Source of the DNA: Brevibacillus panacihumi W25
GTDB taxonomy: Bacteria > Bacillota > Bacilli > Brevibacillales > Brevibacillaceae
Direction of reading: 5' to 3'
Assembly (NCBI RefSeq): GCF_000503775.1
Contig: NZ_KI629785.1
Coordinates: 929,501 to 993,500 of the forward strand
Length of the DNA: 64,000 nucleotides
Part shown: in pieces, positions 33,634 to 43,371 of the stretch
How the letters are laid out: every line of letters begins with the position of its first letter
Position numbering within the stretch: the first letter of the stretch is position 1
Translations under genes and position numbers: made by a program
Notes under the pieces: generated by a model
The model's database searches: none
What the model saw: only the letters and a program-made list of their open reading frames with translations
What the model was told of the DNA's origin: nothing

Positions 33634-35250
33634 TTATTTGTCGATCCATACATTCCAGAGTCGCGGATAGCCTGCGCTCCAGGATTGATATCCCTTCAAG
33701 TACGACTGGTGCGCTTCGATGACGGGATAATAGTAGGTAGCGGTAAAAGACAAATCTTCGCGCAAAAGATCCTGCACCTGGCTGTAAATCTCTTTGCGTT
33801 CTCCTTGGTCTACCGTCGTCACGCCTTTGTCGAGCAGTTCATCCATCTTCGGATTTTTATAGCCGTTGAAGTTGGAACTGCTGTGCGTGTAAGCATAGTA
33901 AATTTGATTTGGATCTGGACGCGGAGTGATATGGCTGACAGCCAATTGATAATCACCGGAGTTGCTGCGCTCGGAAATGAAGGAGGCCCACTCCAGGATT
34001 TCCACCTCCACGTTCATCCCGATCTTTTTCAACTGATTTTGGATCGTCAAAGCCGCTTTTTGGTGGTGGTCATAGGCCTTGGCAGTGGAGATCACGATTT
34101 TCTCCCCGTTGTAGCCCGCTTCTTTCAGCAGTTGTTTTGCTTTTTCCAAATCCTGCTGATAGTCTTTGGCATGCGCTTCCGTGTACCACTCCGTCTCGGT
34201 ATAGACCGGCGAGCTGGCTACCTTGCCCAGACTCCAGGTGGCCACATCCACGATTTCCTGCTTGTTCAGCGCGTAGGCGACTGCCTGTCTCATTTTGAGA
34301 TTGTCAAACGGCGGCTTTTTAAAACCGAAGAAGAGATAGCCCCAGTTCATAGAGGTTTCCTTGGCCAATACAATGTTGCTGCTGGTTTCCAGGCGCTTTA
34401 CATCCTTTGGCAAAATGTCTGTGGCGAGATCGATCTCCCCTGTCTCCAGAGCGGTCAAACGCACCGTTGCCTCGGAGATCGGCTTGAAAATGACTTCATC
34501 GACATACGGTTTTTTCGCGCCGCCGAAACCGCTTGTGTCTCCCTCCGGAGAAGCGTATTGGTCGAAACGCTTCAACACGAGCTGCTTCCCCTGCTCCCAT
34601 TTTTCAAACTGGAAGGGACCGGTTCCGATTGGCTTGGTTATCGTACCGCTCTGTTCCTCCGCGATCCCTTTGGGCATGATGACTGCAGGATTGTAAGGAT
34701 TGGCCAGAGAGGCCAGAAACACGCCCGAAGGCTGTTTCAAGTGGAAAACAACCGTGTAATCGTCCTTGGCTTCGATCGAATCGACCATCGAGAATTCCCC
34801 TTTGCGGGCTGCCACTTGCATGAAGCGCTCGATGGAGTACTTCACGTCTTCTGCCTTCATCTCTTTCCCGTTGTGGAATGGGACGCCTTTGCGCAGGGCA
34901 AACGTGACGCTCTTGCCGTCTTCGCTCGTCTCCCACTTTTGCGCGAGCAGCGGGATGATATTCATTTTTTCATCGATTGTCACCAGCATTTCCTGTACGT
35001 GCAAAAGAGGAATACGGTCTGACAGCACAGTCGACCCGTGCAGGTCCAGCTTGGTCAAATCCGCGCTGACTCCCACCGTCAGCTTGCCGCCTGATTTAGG
35101 CGTTCCCTGCTCTTGCGGCGACGTAGTGCTTCCATTCTCGGAGCCCGCAGGCGGGGCTGAAGCTGAACCTCCGCAGCCTGCTGTCACCCAGGCGAGCATC
35201 AACACCATTGCGAACAGCGCAAACACGCGAATCTTCCTGAACTTTTGCAT
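33634..35250 (-). CDS. Peptide ABC transporter substrate-binding lipoprotein
   Basis: Start at the ATG at 35250 behind AAAGGAGTG; 538 residues. Residues 1-24 are a lipoprotein signal peptide with lipobox TAGCGG, followed by a Ser/Pro-rich linker, so the protein is membrane-tethered outside the cell. It is a family 5 (OppA/DppA) binding protein: LTVGVSADLTKLDLHGST, FALRKGVPFHNGKEMKAEDV, NPAVIMPKGIAE, IGTGPFQFEKWEQGKQLVLKR and MRQAVAYALNKQEIVD are typical. It delivers peptides or related compounds to the downstream-coded permeases and ATPases of the same cluster. Confidence 0.9.
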   Translation of the reverse strand: MQKFRKIRVFALFAMVLMLAWVTAGCGGSASAPPAGSENGSTTSPQEQGTPKSGGKLTVGVSADLTKLDLHGSTVLSDRIPLLHVQEMLVTIDEKMNIIPLLAQKWETSEDGKSVTFALRKGVPFHNGKEMKAEDVKYSIERFMQVAARKGEFSMVDSIEAKDDYTVVFHLKQPSGVFLASLANPYNPAVIMPKGIAEEQSGTITKPIGTGPFQFEKWEQGKQLVLKRFDQYASPEGDTSGFGGAKKPYVDEVIFKPISEATVRLTALETGEIDLATDILPKDVKRLETSSNIVLAKETSMNWGYLFFGFKKPPFDNLKMRQAVAYALNKQEIVDVATWSLGKVASSPVYTETEWYTEAHAKDYQQDLEKAKQLLKEAGYNGEKIVISTAKAYDHHQKAALTIQNQLKKIGMNVEVEILEWASFISERSNSGDYQLAVSHITPRPDPNQIYYAYTHSSSNFNGYKNPKMDELLDKGVTTVDQGERKEIYSQVQDLLREDLSFTATYYYPVIEAHQSYLKGYQSWSAGYPRLWNVWIDK

Positions 35251-35264
35251 GAACGAACACTCCT

Positions 35265-36233
35265 TTATTGGATGAGATGGCAAGCAACCGCATGACCGTT
35301 GGATTCGATCAAGGGTGGAACTGTCTTTTTGCACGCTTCCTCCGCGTAGGGACAGCGCGTATGGAACTTGCAGCCCTGCGGCGGGTTCGCCGGATTGGGA
35401 ATTTCGCCTGCGAGGGTAATGCGCTCCCGTTTTTTCCGGGGGTGTTCCGCCGGAATTGACGAGAGCAAGGTGCGCGTATAGGGATGCTGCGGATTGGTGA
35501 ACAGCTCCTCTGCGGTCGCCAGCTCGACGATATTCCCCAGATACATCACAGCGATCCGGTGGCTGATGTGCTTGACGACACTCAAGTCATGCGCGATAAA
35601 CAACAGGGAAATTCCTGTTTCTTCCTGCAATTCCTCCAGCAGATTGATGATCTGGGACTGAATCGATACGTCCAAGGCGGATACTGGTTCATCACAGACG
35701 ATCAGCTTGGGATTCAGGGCCAAAGCGCGGGCAATTCCGATCCTCTGTCGCTGTCCGCCGCTGAACTGATGGGGGTAACGCTCAGCGTGCATGGGATTGA
35801 GCCCCACCTTATGCAGCAGCCCAGTCGCTTTTTCCCGCCGCTCCTGTTTGCTCATCTCCGTATGGATGCAGTACGGTTCTTCGAGAATATCCCCAATTTT
35901 CTGACGCGGATTGAGAGAGGAGAACGGGTCCTGGAAAATCATCTGCACCTCTCGCTTGAAGGCCAGCTTTTCTTTGGCACTCATGGTGGAGATCCCTTTC
36001 TTGCCAAACTGGATCTCCCCTGCGGTGGCTTGCAAAAGCTGCACGATGACCCGTCCCAAGGTGCTCTTACCACAGCCGCTCTCTCCGACAAGGCCGAAGG
36101 TTTCACCGGGATAGACCTGAAAACTGACCCCATCCACCGCTTTGACATTTCCTGTCTGTCTGCGCAGCAAACCCTGTTTGATCGGGTAGTATTTTTTTAC
36201 GTCATGCAGTTCCAACAATGGTGTTTTGTCCAC
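35265..36233 (-). CDS. Oligopeptide ABC transporter ATPase (DppF/OppF-type)
   Basis: GTG start behind AAGGAGG; 322 residues. Walker A GESGCGKS (about 49), signature FSGGQRQRIGIARAL, Walker B LIVCDEPVSALD and the family's C-terminal domain with a four-Cys-like segment (CKFHTRCPYAEEACKKTVPP) that binds iron-sulfur or structural metal in OppD/F proteins. It is the second of two ATPases needed by this importer class and lies 3 bp after its partner gene. Confidence 0.92.
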   Translation of the reverse strand: MDKTPLLELHDVKKYYPIKQGLLRRQTGNVKAVDGVSFQVYPGETFGLVGESGCGKSTLGRVIVQLLQATAGEIQFGKKGISTMSAKEKLAFKREVQMIFQDPFSSLNPRQKIGDILEEPYCIHTEMSKQERREKATGLLHKVGLNPMHAERYPHQFSGGQRQRIGIARALALNPKLIVCDEPVSALDVSIQSQIINLLEELQEETGISLLFIAHDLSVVKHISHRIAVMYLGNIVELATAEELFTNPQHPYTRTLLSSIPAEHPRKKRERITLAGEIPNPANPPQGCKFHTRCPYAEEACKKTVPPLIESNGHAVACHLIQ

Positions 36234-36236
36234 TTT

Positions 36237-37232
36237 TTACACACCTCCTTGCTTGGCGATGACCTGATCGCTGTGCCAGCACTTGACGCGATGTCCCGGC
36301 GCAAGCTCCTGGATGGGCGGCTCTTTTTCCTGGCACAACGAGGTGGCATACGAGCAACGGGGGTGAAAACGGCACCCCTTCGGCATATCGCGCTGCAGCG
36401 GCACACTGCCCGGAATCGAATACAGCTTCACCTTTTTGCCGCTGATCTTGGGGATTGAGCGCAAAAGACCTTCGGTGTACGGATGCGCCGTTTGATCAAA
36501 CAGCACTTCCGTCGGAGCTTCCTCCACAATTTGGCCCGCGTACATGACCATCACGCGGTCACATGTCTCTGCTACCACGCCCATATCGTGCGTGATCATA
36601 ATGATGGCGGAGCCGAACGTCTGCCGCAGGTCATTGAGCAGATCCAGAATTTGCGCCTGAACCGTCACATCCAGGGCCGTAGTCGGTTCATCGGCAATGA
36701 TCAGCTGCGGATTGCAGGCCAAGGCCATCGCGATCATGACACGCTGCCGCATGCCTCCCGAAAGCTGATGCGGATACTCGTGGTATCTCAGCTCCGGATT
36801 GGAGATGCCTACGCGGCGCAAAAGTTCAATCGAGCGCTCTTTTGCCTCGTTCGCCGCAATCTTCTGATGGAATTGCATCGCTTCGTCGATCTGGCTGCCG
36901 ACGGTAAAGGCCGGATCAAGCGAGCTCATCGGGTCTTGAAAGATCATCGACATGCTGTTGCCGCGGATCGAACGCAGGTAGTCAGGAGATTGTGCAAGCA
37001 GGTTTTTCTCCTGAAACCAGATCTCTCCGCCGATCTGTTTCGCGGGTGGAGACGGGATCAGTCCCATGATCGCCATCGAGCTGACGCTTTTTCCACAGCC
37101 GCTCTCTCCGACCAAACCGACAGTCTCCCCTTTGTTCACATGAAAATCGACGCTGCTGACCACTTCGACCGGTCCGTCCGGGGTGTGGAATTGAACCGTC
37201 AACCCTTTTACATCCAACAATCTGCTATTCAT
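36237..37232 (-). CDS. Oligopeptide ABC transporter ATPase (DppD/OppD-type)
   Basis: A 331-residue ATPase: Walker A GESGCGKS (about 39), MIFQDPMSSLDP (Q-loop), signature LSGGMRQRVMIAMAL, Walker B LIIADEPTTALDVTVQ, and the C-terminal CRFHPRCSYATSLCQEKEPP Cys region. It pairs with the DppF-type subunit to power uptake. The start (MNSRLLDVKGLTV) has AGAGGTGA upstream at long spacing. Confidence 0.92.
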   Translation of the reverse strand: MNSRLLDVKGLTVQFHTPDGPVEVVSSVDFHVNKGETVGLVGESGCGKSVSSMAIMGLIPSPPAKQIGGEIWFQEKNLLAQSPDYLRSIRGNSMSMIFQDPMSSLDPAFTVGSQIDEAMQFHQKIAANEAKERSIELLRRVGISNPELRYHEYPHQLSGGMRQRVMIAMALACNPQLIIADEPTTALDVTVQAQILDLLNDLRQTFGSAIIMITHDMGVVAETCDRVMVMYAGQIVEEAPTEVLFDQTAHPYTEGLLRSIPKISGKKVKLYSIPGSVPLQRDMPKGCRFHPRCSYATSLCQEKEPPIQELAPGHRVKCWHSDQVIAKQGGV

Positions 37233-37281
37233 GTGTGCATCATCACCTCTGCTCGTAGAATCGTCTGTTCATAGGGATTGG

Positions 37282-38169
37282 CTATTTCATGCGAGGGTCC
37301 AGGTAGTCACGCAGTCCATCCCCCAAAAGATTCAAACCCAGGACCGTAACAGCGATGGCCACACCCGGAAAAACGGTGATCCAGGGTGCTTCCAGCATGT
37401 ACTGGCGACCGTCGTACAAAATATTTCCCCAGCTTGGCTCCGGCTGCGGTACCCCGAGCCCGATAAAGCTCAGCGAAGCCTCTGCCAGAATCGCGTAGGC
37501 GAAGTAGGTCGTCATCTGGATCAGCAGAGGCGACAAGCAATTGGGCAAGATATGCTTGAAGAGGATGCGGATATGGGAGCCTCCCATCACCTGTATCGCC
37601 TCTACGTATTCCTTGTTTTTCACTGACAAAACGGTACCCCGCACAAGTCTGGCGAACAAAGGCGCGTACACGACAGCCAGCGCCACAATGATATTGCCCA
37701 TGTTGTTCCCGAGAGCCGCCATCAGCGCAATCGCAAACAAGATCGGCGGAAAAGACATCAAACCATCCACGATCCGCATCAGGACGTTATCGACCCATCG
37801 ACCGTAATAGCCGGAAATCAAGCCGATTACGATGCCGATCACCGCGGAAATCGTCACAGCAGACACGGAGATGGCGATGGAGACCTGCGCCCCCATCAAG
37901 ACGCGGCTGAAAATGTCTCGTCCAAACTCATCCGTCCCGAACAGATGCGTAGCGGAGGGATTGGCAATTCGATTTCCGTAATCGACATCCTCCACGGGAT
38001 CAAACGGCGCTAATAAAGGAGCCAAAATTGCGATCAGGATGACAAAACAGACGATGGCAAGGCCGAAGGCGGCTATCTTGCGGATGGAGAAAACCTTCCA
38101 GAAGGCACGCATCTGTTCGGCAAACTGGCCCTTTTTCTCTGCTTCTTTCGTAATCTCTACATATTCCAT
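37282..38169 (-). CDS. Oligopeptide ABC transporter permease (DppC-type)
   Basis: A 295-residue permease with about six membrane helices. It has the DppC/OppC marks: an N-terminal cytoplasmic stretch, a first helix near 32-54, the loop LFGTDEFGRDIFSRVLMGAQ, and the EAA motif (EYVEAIQVMGGSHIRILFKH, about 185-205) that contacts the ATPases. The C-terminus reads DYLDPRMK as in many family members. It follows the DppB-type gene by 6 bp. Confidence 0.92.
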   Translation of the reverse strand: MEYVEITKEAEKKGQFAEQMRAFWKVFSIRKIAAFGLAIVCFVILIAILAPLLAPFDPVEDVDYGNRIANPSATHLFGTDEFGRDIFSRVLMGAQVSIAISVSAVTISAVIGIVIGLISGYYGRWVDNVLMRIVDGLMSFPPILFAIALMAALGNNMGNIIVALAVVYAPLFARLVRGTVLSVKNKEYVEAIQVMGGSHIRILFKHILPNCLSPLLIQMTTYFAYAILAEASLSFIGLGVPQPEPSWGNILYDGRQYMLEAPWITVFPGVAIAVTVLGLNLLGDGLRDYLDPRMK

Positions 38170-38175
38170 GCTTTC

Positions 38176-39126
38176 TCACCCCTCGTTGTAGTCAATTTTG
38201 GGATCGAAGTACGCATACAGCAGGTCTACGACCAGACTGATCAAGACGTAAATCACAGCTACGCACAGGATCACGCCTTGGATGACAGGATAATCTCGGT
38301 TGAAGACCGACTGAACCAACAGCTGCCCGATGCCCGGGATGCTGAAAATCGTCTCGACGACCACCGTTCCGCCGAGCAGGAGGCCGAAGTTGATCCCAAT
38401 AATTGTAATAATCGGAATCATGGAATTTTTCAGTGCATGCTTCAGGATCACGACCTTTTCCGTCCCGCCTTTGGCTCGGATTGTGCGAATATAGTCCTGC
38501 TTCAGCACTTCCAGCATGCTCGAGCGCGTCATGCGCGTGACGATTCCCGCTTGCAAAAAGCCGAGCGCAAATGCCGGCAGGGCGAGATGCTCCAGATGCT
38601 TCCAGAGATTTTGCGTCACGTCGACGTAGCCCGTAGAGGGGAACCAGCCCAAATGAAGTGAAAAGGTCATAATGAGCAGAAGTCCCGCCCAAAAGTTGGG
38701 GACCGAAACCCCGATCAAAGCGATCAGCATGGCTCCGTAATCCCAGCGGGTGTTGTGTCGAACGGCCGAGATGATGCCCAGTGGAATTGCGATCACGACG
38801 GAGATGAGGAGCGCGTACATAATCAGTGCCATGGTGGCTGGCAGACGCTCCCAGAGCAAGGTCAGCACCTCCTTGTCGGAGACCAGGGAGTGGCCTAAAT
38901 CGCCGGACAGCATATGCCCAAGCCAATTGAAAAATTGTTCTGCCAGCGGTTTGTTCAAACCGAGTTGTTCCTGCAGCTCAGCCAGCTGTTGGGGAGTCGC
39001 TTCGGCCCCCAGCATGACGGCAGCAGGGTCTCCCGGCACCAGGTGAACCAACAGAAAGACCACGATGGATACAACCAAAAGTACAGGAATCATTGAAAAT
39101 AATCGTTTGATGACGTAGTTTGCCAT
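38176..39126 (-). CDS. Oligopeptide ABC transporter permease (DppB-type)
   Basis: Start at the ATG at 39126 behind AAAGGAGG; 316 residues. Typical DppB features: MANYVIKRLFSMIPVLLVVS, HLVPGDPAAVMLG, then LGLNKPLAEQFFNWL, and the EAA loop IRTIRAKGGTEKVVILKHALKN (about 205-225, quoted within 20-residue limits as IRTIRAKGGTEKVVILKH). Six membrane helices are expected. It forms the translocation path with the DppC-type protein. Confidence 0.92.
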   Translation of the reverse strand: MANYVIKRLFSMIPVLLVVSIVVFLLVHLVPGDPAAVMLGAEATPQQLAELQEQLGLNKPLAEQFFNWLGHMLSGDLGHSLVSDKEVLTLLWERLPATMALIMYALLISVVIAIPLGIISAVRHNTRWDYGAMLIALIGVSVPNFWAGLLLIMTFSLHLGWFPSTGYVDVTQNLWKHLEHLALPAFALGFLQAGIVTRMTRSSMLEVLKQDYIRTIRAKGGTEKVVILKHALKNSMIPIITIIGINFGLLLGGTVVVETIFSIPGIGQLLVQSVFNRDYPVIQGVILCVAVIYVLISLVVDLLYAYFDPKIDYNEG

Positions 39127-39158
39127 GCTTGTTTTCTGCCTCCTTTCCCATGTAGGGG

Positions 39159-40610
39159 CTAGACATTCGTATAAATCGTCTTCCACTCTGTCATGCTGTC
39201 AAAAGCGTGGTGGGAGACCTCGCGATGACCATTTCCGGACATTTTCATCCCGCCAAACGGGGCTCCCGTCTCCGAGCTGGATGTGCCGCTGTTGATGTAG
39301 ACGAGACCGGATTCCAACTCTCTCATCGCTCGTCCAGCGTAATGCAGGCTGTTGGTGTAGATGGCGCTGGACAGCCCGTATTCCGTGTTGTTGTTGATCG
39401 CGACCGCCTCTTCAAAATTTTTCGCCCCGAGAATCGCCAGCACCGGACCGAAGATCTCCTCTCTGGCGATGCGATCCGTTGGACGAACGTTGGTAATCAC
39501 CGTTGGCGCGTAAAAATACCCTGCGCGCTCCAAGCGTTCTCCGCCCGTCAGCACAATGCCGCCCTGGGATTTCGCGATTTCTGCATAACGCTCGACGGTG
39601 TCCAGCTGGCTGCGCGTAGCCAGTGGCCCCATCTCAACCCCCGGCTGCAGGCCATCACCGACCGTGATGCTTTTGGACAGTGCAACGACGCGGCGCTCTA
39701 GTTCTTCGCGGATGGATTCTTCGGCGATGACGCGGCTTGCTGCCGTACATCGCTGTCCTGCAGTCGTGAACGCCGCTTGTACGATCCCCTCCGCCGCCTT
39801 GTCCAGATCGGCATCTGCCAAGACGATTACACCGTTTTTACCGCCTAGCTCCAGCGAGACCCGCTTCAGCGTCTTGCTTCCTTTTTCCGCAAGGCCAATT
39901 CCTACTGCCGTAGAGCCAGTAAAGGAGATGACCTTGACATCTGGATGTTCCACCAGCGCCTCCCCTACTTGGCTGCCCGACCCCAGAACTAGGTTGAGCA
40001 CACCTGGAGGAAGTCCGGCTAACGCGAACAGCTCCGTAAAGGCACAGGCAGATAGAGCTACGTTGGACGCCGGCTTCCAGACAACCGTATTGCCTGCGAT
40101 CAAAGCGGCAAATATCTTGTATGCGGCGAGCGCGATGGGGAAGTTCCAAGGCGTGATACAGGCGACGACTCCTATCGGCTCACGGATGGTCATTGCCATT
40201 CGCTCATTGGCAGATGTCGGGATCGTTTCGCCGAACAGCCTGCGTCCCTCGCCCGCCATATACCTGCAAGCCGCGATTGTCGCACCCAGCTCGCTTCGTG
40301 ATTCGGCCAGCACCTTGCCCATCTCGATGGTCATGGTTCGGGCAATCGCCTCTTTGCGGGAAGCCAGCAGATCCGAAAACGTGTACAGAATCTCGGCACG
40401 GTGCGGTGCAGGTATTCTGCGCCAGGCTTGAAACGCCTCATGGGCGGACGAGACAGCTTCATCGACTTCTTGTTTCCCCGACATCCGGCAGGTTGCGATC
40501 ACCTCCTCCGTAGCCGGGTTGATGCTTTCAAAGCATGAATCTGTCTTCGGCATGCGCCAGTCGCCTTTCACAAAGTTTCCTTTGTAAACGGGGCTTTGCA
40601 CCTTGCTCAT
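39159..40610 (-). CDS. Aldehyde dehydrogenase
   Basis: Start at the ATG at 40610 behind GAAGGAGG; 483 residues. Catalytic elements are present: oxyanion Asn in PWNFPIALAAYK, Glu in LELGGKNGVIVL (about 252) and Cys in TAGQRCTAASR (about 287), with NAD-binding GSTAVGIGLAEKGSKTL. The C-terminal GMKMSGNGHREVSHHAFDSM resembles alpha-ketoglutarate semialdehyde and succinate-semialdehyde-type enzymes (B. subtilis YcbD-like). It should oxidise a semialdehyde or other aldehyde to the acid. In this cluster it lies between the class III aminotransferase and the importer, so it may act on an aldehyde made from the imported compound. Confidence 0.88.
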   Translation of the reverse strand: MSKVQSPVYKGNFVKGDWRMPKTDSCFESINPATEEVIATCRMSGKQEVDEAVSSAHEAFQAWRRIPAPHRAEILYTFSDLLASRKEAIARTMTIEMGKVLAESRSELGATIAACRYMAGEGRRLFGETIPTSANERMAMTIREPIGVVACITPWNFPIALAAYKIFAALIAGNTVVWKPASNVALSACAFTELFALAGLPPGVLNLVLGSGSQVGEALVEHPDVKVISFTGSTAVGIGLAEKGSKTLKRVSLELGGKNGVIVLADADLDKAAEGIVQAAFTTAGQRCTAASRVIAEESIREELERRVVALSKSITVGDGLQPGVEMGPLATRSQLDTVERYAEIAKSQGGIVLTGGERLERAGYFYAPTVITNVRPTDRIAREEIFGPVLAILGAKNFEEAVAINNNTEYGLSSAIYTNSLHYAGRAMRELESGLVYINSGTSSSETGAPFGGMKMSGNGHREVSHHAFDSMTEWKTIYTNV

Positions 40611-40643
40611 CCTCTCAACCTCCTTCTCTTCCACTCCCTATCC

Positions 40644-42020
40644 CTACTGCAAGGAGGCGCGAATCTGCTCTTCCCACATGGTGACGGCCTCATCCAGGAT
40701 CTGCACCAGCTCATCCACCTCAGCCCGCGAAATCGTAAGCGGTGGTGCTACCAGCAGATGGTTGCCCAGAATTCCGTCTACCGTTCCCGTGCCGGGATAA
40801 AAGACTGCTCCCCGTTCCATCGCTGCCTGGTTAAGCCGCTCCGCCATGTCGAGACCCGGTGGAAAATGCAGATCTTTTTCCTGATCGAGCAGGAGCTCGA
40901 CTCCGAGCAAGAGCCCTTTCCCGCGCACTTCGCCCATCATTGCGTGACGGCTTTGCAGTTCCTGCAGACGTAGGAACAGGTAGTCACCTTGTTGCGCGCC
41001 ATTTTCCCTTACGCGTTTTTCCCGATAGTAGCGGACCGCAGCCAAGCCTGCCGCAACAGATACCGGATGTCCGCTGAAAGTGTACCCGTGTACAAACCGG
41101 CCGTTGCCGTATTGAATCAGGCTGTCGACCAGCTTGTCGGAGACGACCATGCCGGCCAGTGGAGCGTAACCGCCTGATACCCCCTTGCCAAAAGTCAGAA
41201 TGTCCGGCTCCACGCCAAAATGCTCGATGGCAAAATTCGTACCCGTCCGTCCGAAACCAGTCATCACTTCATCGACGATCATGACGACTTCGTAGCGATC
41301 ACAGATCTCCCGGATGCGGCGCAGATAGCCTTCTGGCGGGACGCCTGCCCCTTGCTGGCTCCCGACGATGGGCTCGCAGATGAAGCACGAGATATTTTCG
41401 GGACCCAGTTCGCGGATCAGCCGTTCCAGGTCGTCTGCACAGGCCAACGTGTTGTCCTTTTGACAGGTCTCCGCTGTTTTTCCGTATGGACAGCGCTTAC
41501 AATACGGCGAATAGATATGTCGGGCGTGATTGAGCATCGGAGTGTACATCTTGCGCCTTTTGATATCTCCTCCGGCAGACAGGGAGGCCATGGTATTGCC
41601 GTGGTAGCTTTGCCAGCGGCCAATCGCGATGTGCTTGCCCGGTTGTCCACGGTCTGCATGATACTGTCTGGCGAGCTTGATCGCACTCTCATTGGCCTCC
41701 GATCCACCGGATGTAAAGTAAACCCGATTGAGGGTCGGGGGTGCCAACTCCCCGATCTCCCTCGCCAGCTCCTGCAAAACCTCTGTTTCAAAGCGAAGCG
41801 TATGGACGAAGCCCGCTTTCATTGCTTGCTGTGCCATCGCCTCCGCGATTTCTCCGACCCCGTGACCCAGATTGGCAGCCACAGCTCCGGATGAAGCGTC
41901 CAGGTATCTCTTGCCTTGCGAATCGTACAGATAGACCCCCTCACCGTGTGTGATAAGCGGATAGCTTTTTGTAAAATCGCGATGAAACACGTAATCCTTT
42001 TCCTGCTTTACTCCTCCCAT
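40644..42020 (-). CDS. Class III PLP aminotransferase
   Basis: Start taken at the ATG at 42020, inside the last codons of the thiolase gene; 458 residues. It matches omega- or beta-amino acid aminotransferases: VYLYDSQGKRYLDASSG, YFTSGGSEANESAIKLARQY, SYHGNTMASLSAGG, IVDEVMTGFGRTGTNFAIEH, and PLP Lys in LTFGKGVSGGYAPLAGMV (about 272). Related YodT of B. subtilis sits beside a CoA-transferase pair. An extra Cys cluster (YSPYCKRCPYGKTAETC) is also found in some of these enzymes. It likely removes an amino group distal to the alpha carbon. Confidence 0.88.
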   Translation of the reverse strand: MGGVKQEKDYVFHRDFTKSYPLITHGEGVYLYDSQGKRYLDASSGAVAANLGHGVGEIAEAMAQQAMKAGFVHTLRFETEVLQELAREIGELAPPTLNRVYFTSGGSEANESAIKLARQYHADRGQPGKHIAIGRWQSYHGNTMASLSAGGDIKRRKMYTPMLNHARHIYSPYCKRCPYGKTAETCQKDNTLACADDLERLIRELGPENISCFICEPIVGSQQGAGVPPEGYLRRIREICDRYEVVMIVDEVMTGFGRTGTNFAIEHFGVEPDILTFGKGVSGGYAPLAGMVVSDKLVDSLIQYGNGRFVHGYTFSGHPVSVAAGLAAVRYYREKRVRENGAQQGDYLFLRLQELQSRHAMMGEVRGKGLLLGVELLLDQEKDLHFPPGLDMAERLNQAAMERGAVFYPGTGTVDGILGNHLLVAPPLTISRAEVDELVQILDEAVTMWEEQIRASLQ

Positions 42021-43198
42021 TTTTCCACCACCATTGCCATGCCCTGACCACCCGCAATGCAGAGTGTGCCGAGCCCGTATTTTGCATCTCTCTTGCGCAT
42101 TTCGTGAACCAGTGTCACCAGGATCCGCGCTCCCGAGCAGCCCAGTGGATGTCCCAGGGCGATCGCGCCACCGTTGACATTTACCCGCTCTTCCGTAATT
42201 CCCCACTCCTTGAGAACAGCGAGGCTTTGTGCGGCAAAGGCTTCATTCAGCTCGATCAGTTCCATGTCGCCAAGCTCCAGCCCCGCTATAGCAAGGGCCT
42301 TTTGACTGGCCGGAACCGGTCCTATCCCCATCTCTTTGGGGGATACACCCGCAGCGGCAAAGGAACGAATTCTCGCAAGCGGCGTCAGCCCCAAGGCCAG
42401 CGCTCTCTCTTCCTTCATCATCAAAAGCATCGCGGCTCCGTCATTTCTCCCGGAAGAATTGCCTGCGGTGACGGTTCCACCCTCGCGAAAGACGGGTGCC
42501 AGCTTCGCCAGTTTTTCCAGCGTGGTTTCGCGAGGATGCTCATCTACCGCGAAGAGGCGTGTGCCCAGCTTCCCTTCCTGTATCTCCACCGGCACGATCT
42601 CGTCCGTGAAAGCATGCGTCTGGATCGCACGTCTGGCCTTCTGCTGGCTTTTCAGCGCGTAGGCATCCTGCTCCTCACGGGAAATGGCGTACTTGTCAGC
42701 CAGCCATTCCGCCGTCTCGCCCATCGTAAAATGCCCATAGCGGGATTGCGGCTGCGAGCGCGGCTGACTCTCGGTGTTGGAATCATAGAGGGTGAGATCA
42801 CCCGGCTGGATACCGAAGCGGTTCCCAACAAAGTAATAGGGAGCTTGCGACATGCTTTCCACTCCTCCAGCCAGCACGATCTCGGACTGCCCCGTCGCGA
42901 TCGACTGGTAGGCGTTGGCGACTGCCTGCATCCCTGATCCGCATTGGCGGTGTACCGTGTAGCCTGTGACGCTCTCTGGAAAGATGGCCTTCAATGCGCT
43001 CACGCGGGCGATGTTGGGGGTGTGTGCGCTTTGCTTGGTTTGGCCGACGATGATCTCATCTACCAGGTCAGGAGTGAGACCGGATAAAGAGAGATTGTTG
43101 TTGATGACGAGTGCGAGCAAATCTTCTGGAGGGACGCTGGCTAATGCGCCTCCGAATCTCCCGATGGGGGTACGTAGTGCATTGACAATGACAACCAT
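42008..43198 (-). CDS. Acetyl-CoA C-acyltransferase (thiolase)
   Basis: A 396-residue thiolase with GAGGTGAAAAA before its ATG. Both cysteines and the His are in place: Cys86 ([14 protein letters not shown]), His in [20 protein letters not shown] (about 350) and Cys in [12 protein letters not shown] (about 380). It cleaves a 3-oxoacyl-CoA with CoA, or condenses acetyl-CoA. In this cluster it can follow the CoA-transferase: 3-oxo acid to 3-oxoacyl-CoA to acetyl-CoA plus a shortened acyl-CoA. A conserved hairpin and terminator-like structure precede it. Confidence 0.92.
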   Translation of the reverse strand: MVVIVNALRTPIGRFGGALASVPPEDLLALVINNNLSLSGLTPDLVDEIIVGQTKQSAHTPNIARVSALKAIFPESVTGYTVHRQCGSGMQAVANAYQSIATGQSEIVLAGGVESMSQAPYYFVGNRFGIQPGDLTLYDSNTESQPRSQPQSRYGHFTMGETAEWLADKYAISREEQDAYALKSQQKARRAIQTHAFTDEIVPVEIQEGKLGTRLFAVDEHPRETTLEKLAKLAPVFREGGTVTAGNSSGRNDGAAMLLMMKEERALALGLTPLARIRSFAAAGVSPKEMGIGPVPASQKALAIAGLELGDMELIELNEAFAAQSLAVLKEWGITEERVNVNGGAIALGHPLGCSGARILVTLVHEMRKRDAKYGLGTLCIAGGQGMAMVVEKWEE

Positions 43199-43242
43199 TT
43201 TTTCACCTCGATTGGTTATGGGGGACCTTGTGGAAAAACGAA

Positions 43243-43348
43243 AAAACCGAGCTCATGGCAAACAGACCTTCCAGGAATGAGGGTTCATTCCCAAGAGTCA
43301 ATGCCGAGCTCGGTTTTGATGAGAACATGGAAAGAGGTTGTCTTCCCA
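43243..43348 (-). promoter_or_regulatory. Conserved hairpin plus terminator, copy B
   Basis: In transcript order: TGGGAAGA-CAACC-TCTTTCCA (43348-43328), the shared CCATGTTCTCATC (43330-43318), then a strong hairpin AAAACCGAGCTC/GAGCTCGGTTTT (43317-43243) followed by TTCG. It lies 23 bp after the DUF3870 gene and 45 bp before the thiolase. It matches copy A at 33514-33612 in order and in most bases. Confidence 0.65.
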
Positions 43349-43371
43349 CTTCAAAAAAACCAATCCATATG

